Assembly: GCA_048213135.1 (NCBI GenBank)
Contig: PS015290.1
Location: 1-38,220 of the forward strand
Source: Reclinomonas americana ATCC 50394
Taxonomy: Eukaryota; Jakobida; Jakobea; Jakobida
Direction: 5' to 3'
Length of the DNA stretch: 38,220 bases
This document shows positions 23,331 through 33,448 of the stretch, piece after piece (position 1 is the first letter of the stretch; every line of letters starts with the position of its first letter). Made by a program: the position numbers and the translations under genes. Below the pieces are notes generated by a model, which saw only the letters and a program-made list of their open reading frames with translations, was not told the DNA's origin and ran no database searches.

Positions 23331-23406
23331 GTGAAGCAAGATGCCAGCGTGGTCGTTTTATCCCCATACAGACAGACTCATCGGCACATGGTACTGTCTG
23401 TCCACA

Positions 23407-26400
23407 TTAGGTACTGCTGCCGACCAAGAAGCGCTCGAGGAACATGATGACGGCATTCTGGTAAAAGTCGCGGTTTCGCTTCTGCTCGGAGGCAGCGCTG
23501 AGTCAGAGCGTGTAGAAGCAAGCCTTGAAGAGGACATACACACCTTGCGGAATCCGTGTCCCTGCGACGCACAGCAGAAATGGGAATCAGCTGGTGCAAC
23601 TAACTCATGAGACGCCTGCTAGTCCACTCACCTCATCCTTGGCCATGAGGTACCACACGCTACGGCCGTTCTCGCGCACTGCCGTGACAATCTGCTCGCT
23701 CTCTGTGACGGGCACACGCGGATCGTTGAGTCCCTGCACCACGAACAGCGGCCGATCGATGCGACTGGCATGCGTCGACGGTGAGATGGAGAGCAGAAAC
23801 TCGCGCATCTCCGGATCGCGCTCGTCGCCGTACTTGACACGGCGCAAGTCGCGCCGGTCATCGTGCGTGTTCTCCAAGAAGGTGACAAAGTTGCTGATGC
23901 CCACAATATCGATGCCGCAACGCAGCCGCGGACCGAAATGGATGAGCGAGGCCAGCACCATGTAGCTGTTGTGTGCGCGCATGTAAGAGATGGGATGGAG
24001 GGGAGCTCGCGAGGGAGGGAGGGATGAGAAGACTCACCCGCCGTAGGAGCCACCCCACACGGCCACGCGGGAGGCGTCGAGCTCCGGCTGCTGACCGACC
24101 CAGTCGAGCAGCGCGCCAATGTCGAGCACCGAGTTTTCGCGCAGCCGTCCGTTGTCGAGCTGCACGAACCTGCACGAGGACGAAAGGGGGGGGATGACTA
24201 TGCGTGGTAAAGGTATCATACGACAAAGGAGGCGGCGCACTTTTTGCCGTATCCATCTGAACCGCGGACGTTGGGGTCGAGAATGGCCACGTTCATCTCG
24301 CGCAGCAGATACTGGTACGACGGCGAGAATGTCGGCAGCGATTGGCCCTCCTGAGAAGCGGGAAAGAGTGTCGGGAGAGTGAGAGAAGTGAGTGCATTGT
24401 TCCACTCACAGATGAACAATGAGAAAGGGGTTTCTCTCGCGTGTGCGTAGCTGGGAACACACAAAACACGATAGTGGTGGACTATGACTCAAATGACCAT
24501 CTGTCTCTCTCGTTGCACAATGAAAGGCTCCTAACTGGAGAGTACTAACTCTCAACCAACTCAAATGTCCAACTGTCTCTCGTTGCACAATGAAAGGCTC
24601 CGACTACTAACTCTCAACCAACTCAAATGTCCATCGGTCTCTCGATGCACAATGAAAGGCTCCTAACTGGAGACTGCTAACTCTCAACCAACTCAAATGT
24701 CCAACTGTCTCTCGTTGCACAATGAAAGGCTCCGACTACTAACTCTCAACCAACTCAAATGTCCATCTGCCTCAAAGGCTCCTAATTGGAGACTGCACTT
24801 TCAACCAACTCAAATGTCCAACTGTCTCTCGTTGCACAATTAAAGGCTCCGAACTGGAGACTGCTAACTCTCAACCGATGAAGATCAGATCGACTGCTGT
24901 GCTCATTTCAACTCACGAAGTGCTTGTGTGCGACAGAGGGTGCTCCCTAAGTTCCACTCCATGTTCCCTTCCCCTATCTCACACTTACCGGTCCACCATG
25001 AATGTGGATGACCACCGGGTACTTGTTGCCGACTGTCGATACAAGTCAGTCAGAAACATTATGCTGCCACACACTCAGTCAGCACGCAACACTTCTCCAA
25101 CGGCGGCCGATTGGGCTTGTAGTAGAACGCGTGAATGCGCAGGTCGTCAAACGATGCAAAATCGATCAGGGTGGGCTCGACAAAATCGTCAGTGGGGAGG
25201 CCGCCCACTTCGCTTTGCGTCCAGCGGGTAACCTACGTGATGGGAAGGGTGGGAAGTGAGGGGCAGGAAGGGAGAGGAGGGGGGAGGAAGGAAGGAGGAA
25301 GGGAGGAAGGAGGGAAGGGGGGAAGGGGAAGTCGGAAAGGGAGGAAGACGGAAGGGAGGAAGACGGAAGGGAGGCAGGGAAAGGAGACGACGTAAGCGGG
25401 AACTGAATGAGGAAGATGGAAGGGGGAAGACGGAAGGGGGAAGAGTGAAAAGGGTGAAGACGGAAGAGGGGAAAAGGGAAGAGGGGGAGGAGTGAGGGGG
25501 GAAGACGGTGAGGGGGGAGACGGAGGGCGGTAACACTTCACTTCTTTCCTCTTTCGCTTGTTCATATGTCGTCGTGCATTCCATGCCTCGCCCTTCTGTT
25601 CCATTCTCGTTACCTTTGCTCTTCTCTCCTGCTCTTCTCTTTCTGCTTTCCGTTTGCCCTTCTCCCTTCCCTTTCCCTGTTCCTCCTTCCCTTCTCTTCC
25701 TTTTTCGCTTTCCCGTCCCCGTTTTCTCCATGCCTCCTTCCTCTGTCCTTTCTAGATCTCTCTTCCTTTCTCTCTCGCTTGCGCTTTCCCTTCCTCTTCC
25801 TCTCTCTCTCCCTCTCTCTCTCCCTTCCCTCACGCACCTCCTTTGTGCGAACGTCCATGCTGAACACATCACCGGGCGTCTTGGGCGAGTTGAGATAGAA
25901 GCCAATGTCGGTGCCAGTCGGGTTCCAGTCGATGCTATGCGATGCACTCGATCAGAGACAGAGGTGGCGACAGGGGAGGTGAGGAAGCGACGCACCCGCC
26001 CACATAGCCGACGGTCGGCAGCGGTTGTGCCACGTACTCGTCGGTGGCAGTGAACAGCATGTACAGCTGCGTGGAGTGGTACGTTAACATAAAGCGGTGG
26101 AGAGGGCAGAGGGCAGTAGAGATGAAGACGTACCTTGTAGATACCGCCCTCGTTGACAGTGAAGGCCGCCAGCTCGCCAGTGGGGCTCACCTATGAGACG
26201 AGTCAACAACAACGCACAGCAAGCATGCACATGTGTTCAAGTGCCGTACCTCAAACTCCTCCACACCCCACTCCAAGTCCTCGGTGATGCACTTGTACTC
26301 GTGCGACTCGGTGTTGTACGAAAAGAGTTTCTTGAAATCGGAGCCCTCGTCTGTGCGCACCAGGGGTGTGAATAATCGGCACCCCCTGCACACCGCCTTC

Positions 26401-27862
26401 CTCACTCACCCGACACCACGTACAGCTTGTTCGGCGACGGTGCAAAGCGCACAACACCAAACGACACTGGCGAATCGATGCCCTGCGAAAACGAGAAGGA
26501 GGAGGATGAGAAACGCAATGGCTGCCTTGCGGTCTGGCCAGACATCTCACCCTGGTCTTCACGGGCAGCAGGTCGTCGACGCTGCTTACCGGCGGCACCT
26601 CCTGCACCGCCAGCTGGCGAATGTTGCGCAGGCGGTACACGTACGACTCGGAGACGGACACGTAGCGCTTGATCAGCAGCTCCGAGTCGTCGGGGCTGAA
26701 TTCGGTGGGGAAGAAGAAGCCGGTGGCTTCGAAGACCACGCGCGGCAGCGAGAAGGTGCGGGTGGTGACGTCGAAGGTGCAGATGACCACGTCGCGGTCG
26801 CGGCCGTTGCGCTGCGTGCTGTGGGGGGAGGAAGGAGAAGGGAAGAGGAGAGGGGGAAGAGGAGAGGGGGGAAGAGGAGAGGGAGGAGGCAAAGGGGTGG
26901 AGGAGAAGGGAAGAGGGGGTGTGAGGGAGAGGGGGAGGAGGAGAAGGGGAAGAGGAGAAGGGGAAGAGGAGACAAAAGGAAACAGACAGCAAAAGGAAGA
27001 GCAGATAAGTACAATGGCGCGGATAATTGGTAAAGAAAGACGAAAGGACGACTCGAAAGGTGGACGCAACGAGAAGAACGCCAGCATGGACCCATCGTGC
27101 GACCACTTGGCGCCCGAGTTCTTGCTCTTGCCGTCTGTCAGCAGCGTGTGCGTGGCCTTCTCGAAATCGAAAAAGTACAACTGCCGATGGAGCCTAGTAA
27201 GACATCAAGCACACATTGCGTGCAGAAAGAGAAGAGACTTGCCTGGAACTGCTCATCGCCTCCCGTGTCCTTCGCATACACGAAACCGCGCGCATCGCTG
27301 CGCGGGTAATACGAGCCACCTCCCACAGCATCCTCAAAGAAGGTCAGCTGCGTGCGACAGCCGAGAGGGCGGTGCACGTAGTGGATCTGTGGAAATGGAG
27401 AGATTGGTGAGACGAAAGAAAAGGCGAGTTGTCCACGGCACACAAATGAACAAACTTGCGAAGTGTCGGCGAATCGCGTGGCAATCAGGATGCCGCCCTT
27501 GTCGCTGCAAGGAGAAGCGAACCAGTGAGTAAAAGAGGGAGAGGGAGTTGCGGAATGATCTTTTCAGTCAAGGAAGCAGAGCAGCGCGAGAGAAAGAGGC
27601 ACAAGGCGTGATTCTTCAGAGTCAATCTGTCTGTCAACGAGGCACGCCACTGCGCTCGGGAGAGATGGGAGAGAGAGATAGAAAAGCACAATGCTCACAC
27701 TTGCATCCTCGAGCGACAACCAGAGAGAGAAAGGGAAACACCGACTGGGTGACAGAGAGTCAGGGAGACAAGAAGAGAAAGAGACATACAGACTCTCAGA
27801 GCAAGATAATCGAACAATCTCTCCTTCCTCTGCGTGCAGTCTCCAGGGCTTCTCTGAGACTC

Positions 27863-27905
<43 letters not shown>

Positions 27906-28599
27906 GTCGTCGTCTCGTACGTCGTCGTCGTTCGTCCGTACCGTACCTTCCTCTCCTCTCTACTCTCCTCGTCTCTCGTCTCCTCCTCCTCCGTCTCCTC
28001 TCTCTCTCTNNNNNNNNNNNNNNNNNNNNNNNNNNNNNNNNNNNNNNNNNNNNNNNNNNNNNNNNNNNNNNNNNNNNNNNNNNNNNNNNNNNNNNNNNNN
28101 NNNNNNNNNNNNNNNNNNNNNNNNNNNNNNNNNNNNNNNNNNNNNNNNNNNNNNNNNNNNNNNNNNNNNNNNNNNNNNNNNNNNNNNNNNNNNNNNNNNN
28201 NNNNNNNNNNNNNNNNNNNNNNNNNNNNNNNNNNNNNNNNNNNNNNNNNNNNNNNNNNNNNNNNNNNNNNNNNNNNNNNNNNNNNNNNNNNNNNNNNNNN
28301 NNNNNNNNNNNNNNNNNNNNNNNNNNNNNNNNNNNNNNNNNNNNNNNNNNNNNNNNNNNNNNNNNNNNNNNNNNNNNNNNNNNNNNNNNNNNNNNNNNNN
28401 NNNNNNNNNNNNNNNNNNNNNNNNNNNNNNNNNNNNNNNNNNNNNNNNNNNNNNNNNNNNNNNNNNNNNNNNNNNNNNNNNNNNNNNNNNNNNNNNNNNN
28501 NNNNNNNNNNNNNNNNNNNNNNNNNNNNNNNNNNNNNNNNNNNNNNNNNNNNNNNNNNNNNNNNNNNNNNNNNNNNNNNNNNNNNNNNNNNNNNNNNNN

Positions 28600-28656
<57 letters not shown>

Positions 28657-28709
28657 TATCTACTACTCTCTACTCTCTCTCTTCTCTCTCGTCCTCGTCT
28701 CGTCTCCTC

Positions 28710-28771
<62 letters not shown>

Positions 28772-29320
28772 TCCCTCTCTCTCTCAACAGTTGTCTCGAC
28801 TGCAGTTGTCTCGTCAGCCTCTGTCTTTGTCTCTCTCTCTCTCATCAGTTGTCTCGTTGTCAATCAGTCTCTGTCTCTCTCAAGCACTCTCTCTTGTTGC
28901 ACACTGTCAATCAGTCTCTCTCTTTAGCTCTCTCTCTTGCTCTCTCTCTCGTTGTCAATCACTCTCTGTCTCTCTCACTCTCTTGCTCTCACACTTCCAA
29001 TTAGTCCCTTTCTCTGTCTCTCTCAATCTCTCTCTCTCTCTCTCTCCCTCTCCCTCATTCCTTTTGTCAGTTTGCACAATCAATCAATCAATCACTCTTT
29101 CCCTCTCTTCCCCCCTCTCTCCTCCCTTCCCCTCCCCCTTTCCCCCCTTTCCCCTCTTCATACTCAACGAAGGATCCCATCCACTCAGCGACGCACTGCG
29201 CGTGTTCTGATACTGCAGAGTGCGATCTTTGATCTCCACTGGACAGTGTGGAATGCACTCAATGACCAGTGCGCCCTCTTCCCGGCGATTGACTGCGTGT
29301 GCGTCAGAGGCAGAGGCCAT
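23407..29320 (-). CDS. S9 (prolyl oligopeptidase) family serine peptidase
   Basis: Seventeen exons: 29169-29320, 27456-27504, 27243-27386, 27071-27180, 26551-26818, 26410-26482, 26250-26350, 26134-26190, 25996-26066, 25838-25934, 25091-25232, 24989-25032, 24241-24350, 24038-24169, 23632-23965, 23544-23561, 23407-23481 (TAA). They sum to 658 codons with every phase agreeing, a usual length for cytosolic S9 enzymes. Residues 1-370 form the beta-propeller (TQLTFF, SPTGELAAF and DWNPTGTDIGF are blade-like); 420-658 the alpha/beta hydrolase: IHGGP, GGSYGG with nucleophile Ser514, GLNDPRVP with Asp598, DEGHGF with His630. The triad is complete. There is no signal peptide, so it is probably cytosolic and cleaves short peptides. 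The RSA-x-x-GW and TRF-DT-Q motifs resemble bacterial-type S9 peptidases. Odd: the His sits in an 18-nt exon; one intron is GC-AG. ATG at 29320 is the only Met in the first exon. Subfamily not assigned. Confidence 0.94.
24351..24988. repeat. Minisatellite with alternating 70/62-bp units in an S9 peptidase intron
   Basis: From about 24485 to 24878, units built on GTTGCACAATGAAAGGCTCC then AACTCTCAACCAACTCAAAT repeat about six times. The GTTGCACAA marker falls near 24512, 24582, 24644, 24714 and 24826; one unit near 24770 has lost it. Long units contain AACTGGAGACTGCT and alternate with short units carrying CGACTACT instead, giving a dimer of about 132 bases. Confidence 0.88.
25233..25837. repeat. 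Purine then pyrimidine tracts in an S9 peptidase intron
   Basis: About 25250-25530 is G/A-rich on the plus strand (GGGAGGAAGACGGAAG units recur), and about 25580-25830 is C/T-rich. Together they form a large inverted purine/pyrimidine arrangement in one intron. No exon seen. A smaller GGAAGAGGAGAGGGGG array fills the intron at 26819-27070. Confidence 0.75.
27505..29168. repeat. First intron of the S9 peptidase gene: (CT)n tracts and a 590-N gap
   Basis: The intron runs from donor GTTGAG (29168) to acceptor TTGCAG (27505-27510). It contains CT dinucleotide runs at 27862-27902, 28600-28644 and 28706-28768, GTC/GTAC-rich DNA at 27903-27950, many TCAATCAGTCTCTGTCTCTC-like units at 28790-29050, and the gap 28010-28599. 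Confidence 0.8.
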
Positions 29321-29763
29321 CCTTGCTCAATGAGAGTGAGAATGAGAAGAGAGGACACGCGACGTTCGCTCTCTTTGTTTGTGCATAACAAACGGCTGTG
29401 TTGCAGATAGCCAAGGCCAGACACATAGCAGCACCTTCTGTGTGCACTGCGAGCTCGAAAGGCAGAGTGTGTGTGAGAGCGAGGACAGCGATCGCGAAGT
29501 TTCGAACATACAGCACCAGTCTCGAACGCTTGCCTCTCGTCGTCTGCGACTTCAGAGAGACCCGATGATCACCACAGTAAAGTACCGACCAGGTGGCGTG
29601 CTCTCCGACCCTGATTTGTATTTGTGAGGGGGAGGATTGTGCAAAGTCTCTCTCGTGTGTCGTTGTCAGTATAATCCCCCCACTCCTAGTCACCGCAGTA
29701 CATTCGTCTCCGCAGCTCCTTCTCACCCCCTCCTCCTCCTCCTCCTCCTCCTCTCCCACACAC
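29321..29763. other. Spacer between the CSN8 stop and the S9 peptidase start
   Basis: Both flanking genes are on the minus strand, so this should contain the CSN8 3' end and the peptidase promoter. A (CCT)n run is at 29725-29755. No element or coding exon was recognised. Confidence 0.5.
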
Positions 29764-31931
29764 TCATGTCTCCAGGTAGACCGCGGTCGCCACCAGCTTT
29801 TGCAGACGGTCGATTTGTGCGACGGATTCGGCCTCCACCACCACAGGTCGCGGGTACAGCATGCCGGTGCCGGCATTGACTTCCCACCCGTAGGCGCCAG
29901 TGGCGACTGCCGAGTGCAGGGGTGAGCAAAGTAGAAGAAGAAGAATAGGGGAGGGGCAAACACGCAACATTGAGCGCAGTCGTCCAGTGAGAGACCCGTC
30001 ATGGCGGCGCAGTCGGCCAATCGGATGCTCGAGTACGCTTGACCGACCAGGCGGAAGAGGCGCACGCGAAGTGCCTCTGTGCATGCAAGGTGAGAGGATG
30101 TCGAAACAAAGAGAGCGACACGGGGGAGGCGACTGACCGAGGACGTGAGCCACGTACTGCCCGATAATGTCGCTCCACGCCGAGTTTTTCAGCAGGTCGA
30201 ATGCGGCGGCGAATTGTCTGCAAGCGAGAGAGACACAGATGAGGGAGAGGCAAAGGGGAGATGTCCATTGTGGTCCTCACAGACCGCTTCCACAACGCCT
30301 TGCCCACGTTCCATGCGAGTCGCAGCTGTGCGCTCGATTCCTTGATGCTGGGGTGGGTGCGCTTCCAGAGGAACTTGGCGCTTGGGCTGGGGGTGGCGAA
30401 GGGAAGAAGGGAGGAGTGGGAAAGGAGAAGAGGAGAGAGGGGAAGGGAGACAGCACAAAGAGCATGGAGCGCTCTGAAGCAAGAGAAAAGAGCGCTCCTG
30501 CTTCCCCACAGGGGCACTTAGGGAGAGAGAAAGAGAGTTTGCTCGCAACACCTTGTCAAAGAAAAGAAAAAGAGCAGGAGTGCTCTTCCACTCTCATTGG
30601 GCAGAGGATGTGCACATGAGAGAGAACGAAGAGGGGGAGCAGTAGAGAAAAAGGTGGACCACGAACAGAGGATGTGCAGGAGAGAGACAGAGAGAGAGAG
30701 AGAGGAGAGAGAGCTTCATCCGCACGCTCAATCCTCTTCGTCTTCCTCTTCTTCTTCTTCTTCTTCTTCTTGTTGTTGTTCTTCTTCTTCTTGTTGTTCT
30801 TCTTCTTCTTCTTGTTGTTCTTCTTCTTCTTCTTGTTGTTGTTCTTCTTCTTCTTGTTGTTCTTCTTCTTCTTGTTGTTGTTGTTGTTGTTGTTGGTGTT
30901 CTTCTTCTTCTTCTTGTTCTTCTTCTTCTTCTTGTTCTTCTTCTTCTTCTTGTTGTTCTTCCTCTTCTTGTTGTTGTTGTCGTTGTTGTTCCTCTTCTTC
31001 TTCTTCTTCTCTTCTTCTCCTCCCTCTCCTCTCTCTCCTCTCTCCTCCTCCCCTCTCCTTCCCNNNNNNNNNNNNNNNNNNNNCAAATGTGAGAGAGAGA
31101 GAGACACACACAAAGAGAGAGAGAGAGAGGAGAGAGGAGAGAGAAGAGAAGAGAGAGGAAAAGATAGTGACTAAGTTTACACAATTCCTCTCTCTTGTCT
31201 CTCTCTTTCTCACAGAGAGTGAATGCATTGCACGCAAGAGGAGAGTGTGTGAGAGAGAACATGTGTGTGTGAGAGAGAAAGAGAGTGTGTGAGAGAGAGT
31301 GAGAGTGTGACTATGTTTACACATTTGCTCTCTCTCTCTTGTCTCTCTTCTCTCCACTCTCTCAAACACACAGAGAGTCTTACACACGCATTCATGAGGG
31401 CGTGTGAGAGAGAGTGTGTGTGTGTGTGTGAGTGAAAGAGAGAGAGAGTGCCACAGTAAGACTAAGTTTACACATTTTCTCCTCTTGTCTCTCTCTCTCT
31501 CTCATGTCTATATTTCACTCACACTCACACACACTGTCTGCAATACACACATGCACACAAGAGAGTGAGTGAATGAGAGAGAGTGAATGTGTGACAAAAG
31601 TAACAACTCATTCTCCTCACACACACTCTCTCACACACGCTCTCTCTCTCTCACACACACACACACACTCTCTCTCTCACTCTCTCTCTCTCCCTCTCTC
31701 ACTGCNNNNNNNNNNNNNNNNNNNNNNNNNNNNNNNNNNNNNNNNNNNNNNNNNNNNNNNNNNNNNNNNNNNNNNNNNNNNNNNNNNNNNNNNNNNNNNN
31801 NNNNNNNNNNNNNNNNNNNNNNNNNNNNNNNNNNNNNNNNNNGCGCGTGACATGTCCGCAACTCTCGTCTCTTGCGCCTCACACTCCCGCACAACTCCAT
31901 CAAAGTCTCCACTAATCAACAACTGCTCCAT
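29764..31931 (-). CDS. CSN8: COP9 signalosome subunit 8, one exon missing
   Basis: Visible exons: 31863-31931 (ATG), 30285-30386, 30138-30217, 29969-30076, 29764-29906 (TGA). The last four join in phase and carry the CSN8 pattern: KFLWKR, IKESSAQLRLAWNVGKALW, AAFDLLKNSAWSDI, EALRVRLFRLVGQAYSSIRLA, then GW and YPRPVV, with a C-terminal helix ending VYLET. This is the PCI-domain subunit of the complex that removes NEDD8 from cullins, so it acts with other CSN subunits encoded elsewhere. The first exon (MEQLLISGDFDGVVRE) is separate and ends in phase 0 at a GTTGCG donor, while the next visible exon needs phase 2. An exon of 3n+2 bases, about 25-30 codons, is therefore missing and most likely lies in the gap 31706-31842, 20 bases after that donor. 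Total length about 190 residues, normal for CSN8. Confidence 0.87.
30387..31862. repeat. CSN8 intron DNA: (TTC/TTG)n, GA-rich tandem units and two gaps
   Basis: From 30736 to about 31020 the plus strand is an almost pure mixture of TTC and TTG triplets. A 20-N gap follows (31064-31083). Then three diverged units of about 120-140 bases, each centred on GACTAAGTTTACACATTT or GACTATGTTTACACATTT (near 31170, 31308 and 31460) between GA/CT and GTGTGAGAGAG runs, lead to CA/CT repeats and the gap 31706-31842. Confidence 0.82.
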
Positions 31932-32380
31932 CACACAAACACACACAAACACACACTCTCACAAACAAACAAACAACAAGTTGCCGGGTTCCTCACAAAC
32001 ACGACAAAACCCGTCATCGTCGGGATGCGCGGAAGCTCTCTCTCTCTCTCTCTTCTCGCCTCTCTCGTCCTGTCTCTGAAGCATGTCATGCTTTTGCATT
32101 GTGAAGCGAATCCCTCTCTCGTGCAGCACGTCGAGTGAAAGACTCTGCTCAGTCTTGACTTCCCTTTCTCGCGCAGCGTCAACGACGTCGAGTGAAGGAC
32201 TCTCTGCTCAGTCTTGATTTTTCCGTTGTTCTGTAAGCTTCTGCATTGCCTTGTCTTTCTATCTTTCTTGTGCACAATAATCCAGAGTGTTGTGCGCGTT
32301 GTCGGGGATCAGTGCCAGCTTGGAAGTCCAAGCGATGTCCCGTCAGAACGCTTGCATTCGTCCTCTTTTCTCCCCCCACC
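31932..32380. promoter_or_regulatory. Divergent region between CSN8 and the first WD40 gene
   Basis: The start codons of CSN8 (minus) and WD40 gene A (plus) are 449 bases apart. About 32024-32140 resembles the 3' flank of gene A (about 33460-33580; shared GGGATGCGCGGA, GAAGC then TTGTGAAGCGA, and GTCGAGT). A short tandem duplication with CGTCGAGTGAAAGACTCT-like units occupies 32127-32220. No named promoter element was identified. Confidence 0.55.
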
Positions 32381-33448
32381 ATGACCTCAGCCTCCCCCTC
32401 CCTCCTGTGCAAGACCTTTGATGAATACGCAGAGGAAGTAGTCGTCACAACCGACGGCCGCTACGTTGCGAGTGTGAATAATTACTTTAGAATGACACTA
32501 TGGTCTGCGGTGAGTGGACGAATAGTGAGACGGTTGGGGGGATATTCTGGATTTGTGATGTGTGCGACTGTTACTCCAGACGGTCGGCACATTGCTGTCT
32601 GCGAGGATGAGGCCTACACAGTGCGTGTGTGGTCTCTGGCGAGTGGGGAAGAGGTGCTTCTGCTGGCTGCAGACGTGTTGTGTGTCACAATTACCCCCGA
32701 TAGTCAGCACCTTGTGGGCGGCAGCTCTGACAACACAGTGCGCGTGTGGTCGTTGGAGAGTGGAGAGGAGGTGCGACGAATGAAGGGTCACTCGCGGTGG
32801 GTGTTATCTGTCGCTGTCTCTCTCGACGGGCAGTTTGTTGTGAGTGGGGGCGTTGATAAAACAGTGCGGGTGTGGTCACTGGCGAGTGGGGAAGAGGTGC
32901 GACGGCTGGAGGGATACGCGGCTATGGTGAATTGTGTCGCCGTCACACGCGATGGACAGCACATTGTGAGTGGAGGCAATGACAACACTGTGCGCGTGTG
33001 GTCTCTGGCAAGTGGCGAGGAGGTGCGACGATTGGAGGGACACAGCGATGCGGTACTATCTGTCGCCATCATGCCCGACAGTCAGCTCGTTGTGAGTGGG
33101 AGTCGGGACAGCACCGCGCGTGTGTGGTCCATGGAGAGCGGAGACGAGGTGCAATGGTTGGAGGGGCACACTCTGGGTGTGAACTCTGTTGCTGTCTCTC
33201 CCTGTGGCCAACACATCATCAGTGGGGGCGAGGATGGCTCTGTGAGAGTGTGGTCCACGCCTTGCGGCCTCGCTCGACTGGAGCTCGACCGTGCTCGCTC
33301 GGCCATGCACACGGTGCAGGAGATGCAACAGGAAGAGGGAGAGGAGAATCCGCGCTGCGTGGTGGAGATTGTGCTGCGGTGTTTCATCGTTGAGGAGGCG
33401 GAAGTCGTTCTTCATCGGTGTTTCACGGACGATCGTCTCCGTTGGTGA
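32381..33448 (+). CDS. Seven-blade WD40 propeller protein, gene A of a tandem array
   Basis: A single uninterrupted frame of 355 codons. ATG at 32381 follows CCACC and is the position shared with genes B and C. Seven 42-residue WD40 repeats cover about residues 1-292; the pattern is GH-x-x-x-V-x-S-V-A-V-T-x-D-G-Q-x-V-V-S-G-x-x-D-x-T-V-R-V-W-S-L-x-S-G-E-E-V-R-R-L. Blades 1 and 2 are the most diverged. A 65-residue tail follows: ELDRARSAM, VQEMQ, NPRC, VEIV, RCF, VEEAEVV, HRCFTDD. The tail is shared with gene C and has no family I recognise. There are no introns, unlike the five genes to the left. Such propellers are binding platforms; partner unknown. Absence of a NACHT or other effector domain separates it from fungal NLR-WD40 proteins. 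Confidence 0.95.
   Translation: MTSASPSLLCKTFDEYAEEVVVTTDGRYVASVNNYFRMTLWSAVSGRIVRRLGGYSGFVMCATVTPDGRHIAVCEDEAYTVRVWSLASGEEVLLLAADVLCVTITPDSQHLVGGSSDNTVRVWSLESGEEVRRMKGHSRWVLSVAVSLDGQFVVSGGVDKTVRVWSLASGEEVRRLEGYAAMVNCVAVTRDGQHIVSGGNDNTVRVWSLASGEEVRRLEGHSDAVLSVAIMPDSQLVVSGSRDSTARVWSMESGDEVQWLEGHTLGVNSVAVSPCGQHIISGGEDGSVRVWSTPCGLARLELDRARSAMHTVQEMQQEEGEENPRCVVEIVLRCFIVEEAEVVLHRCFTDDRLRW

Noticed and set aside
22847-23367. Long minus-strand open frames opposite the NOP9 tail
   Set aside because: They are the complement of the Lys/Glu-rich codons of NOP9, with no splice or homology support.
24485-24878. CRISPR-like array
   Set aside because: Units are contiguous without unique spacers, the organism is eukaryotic, and no cas gene is present.
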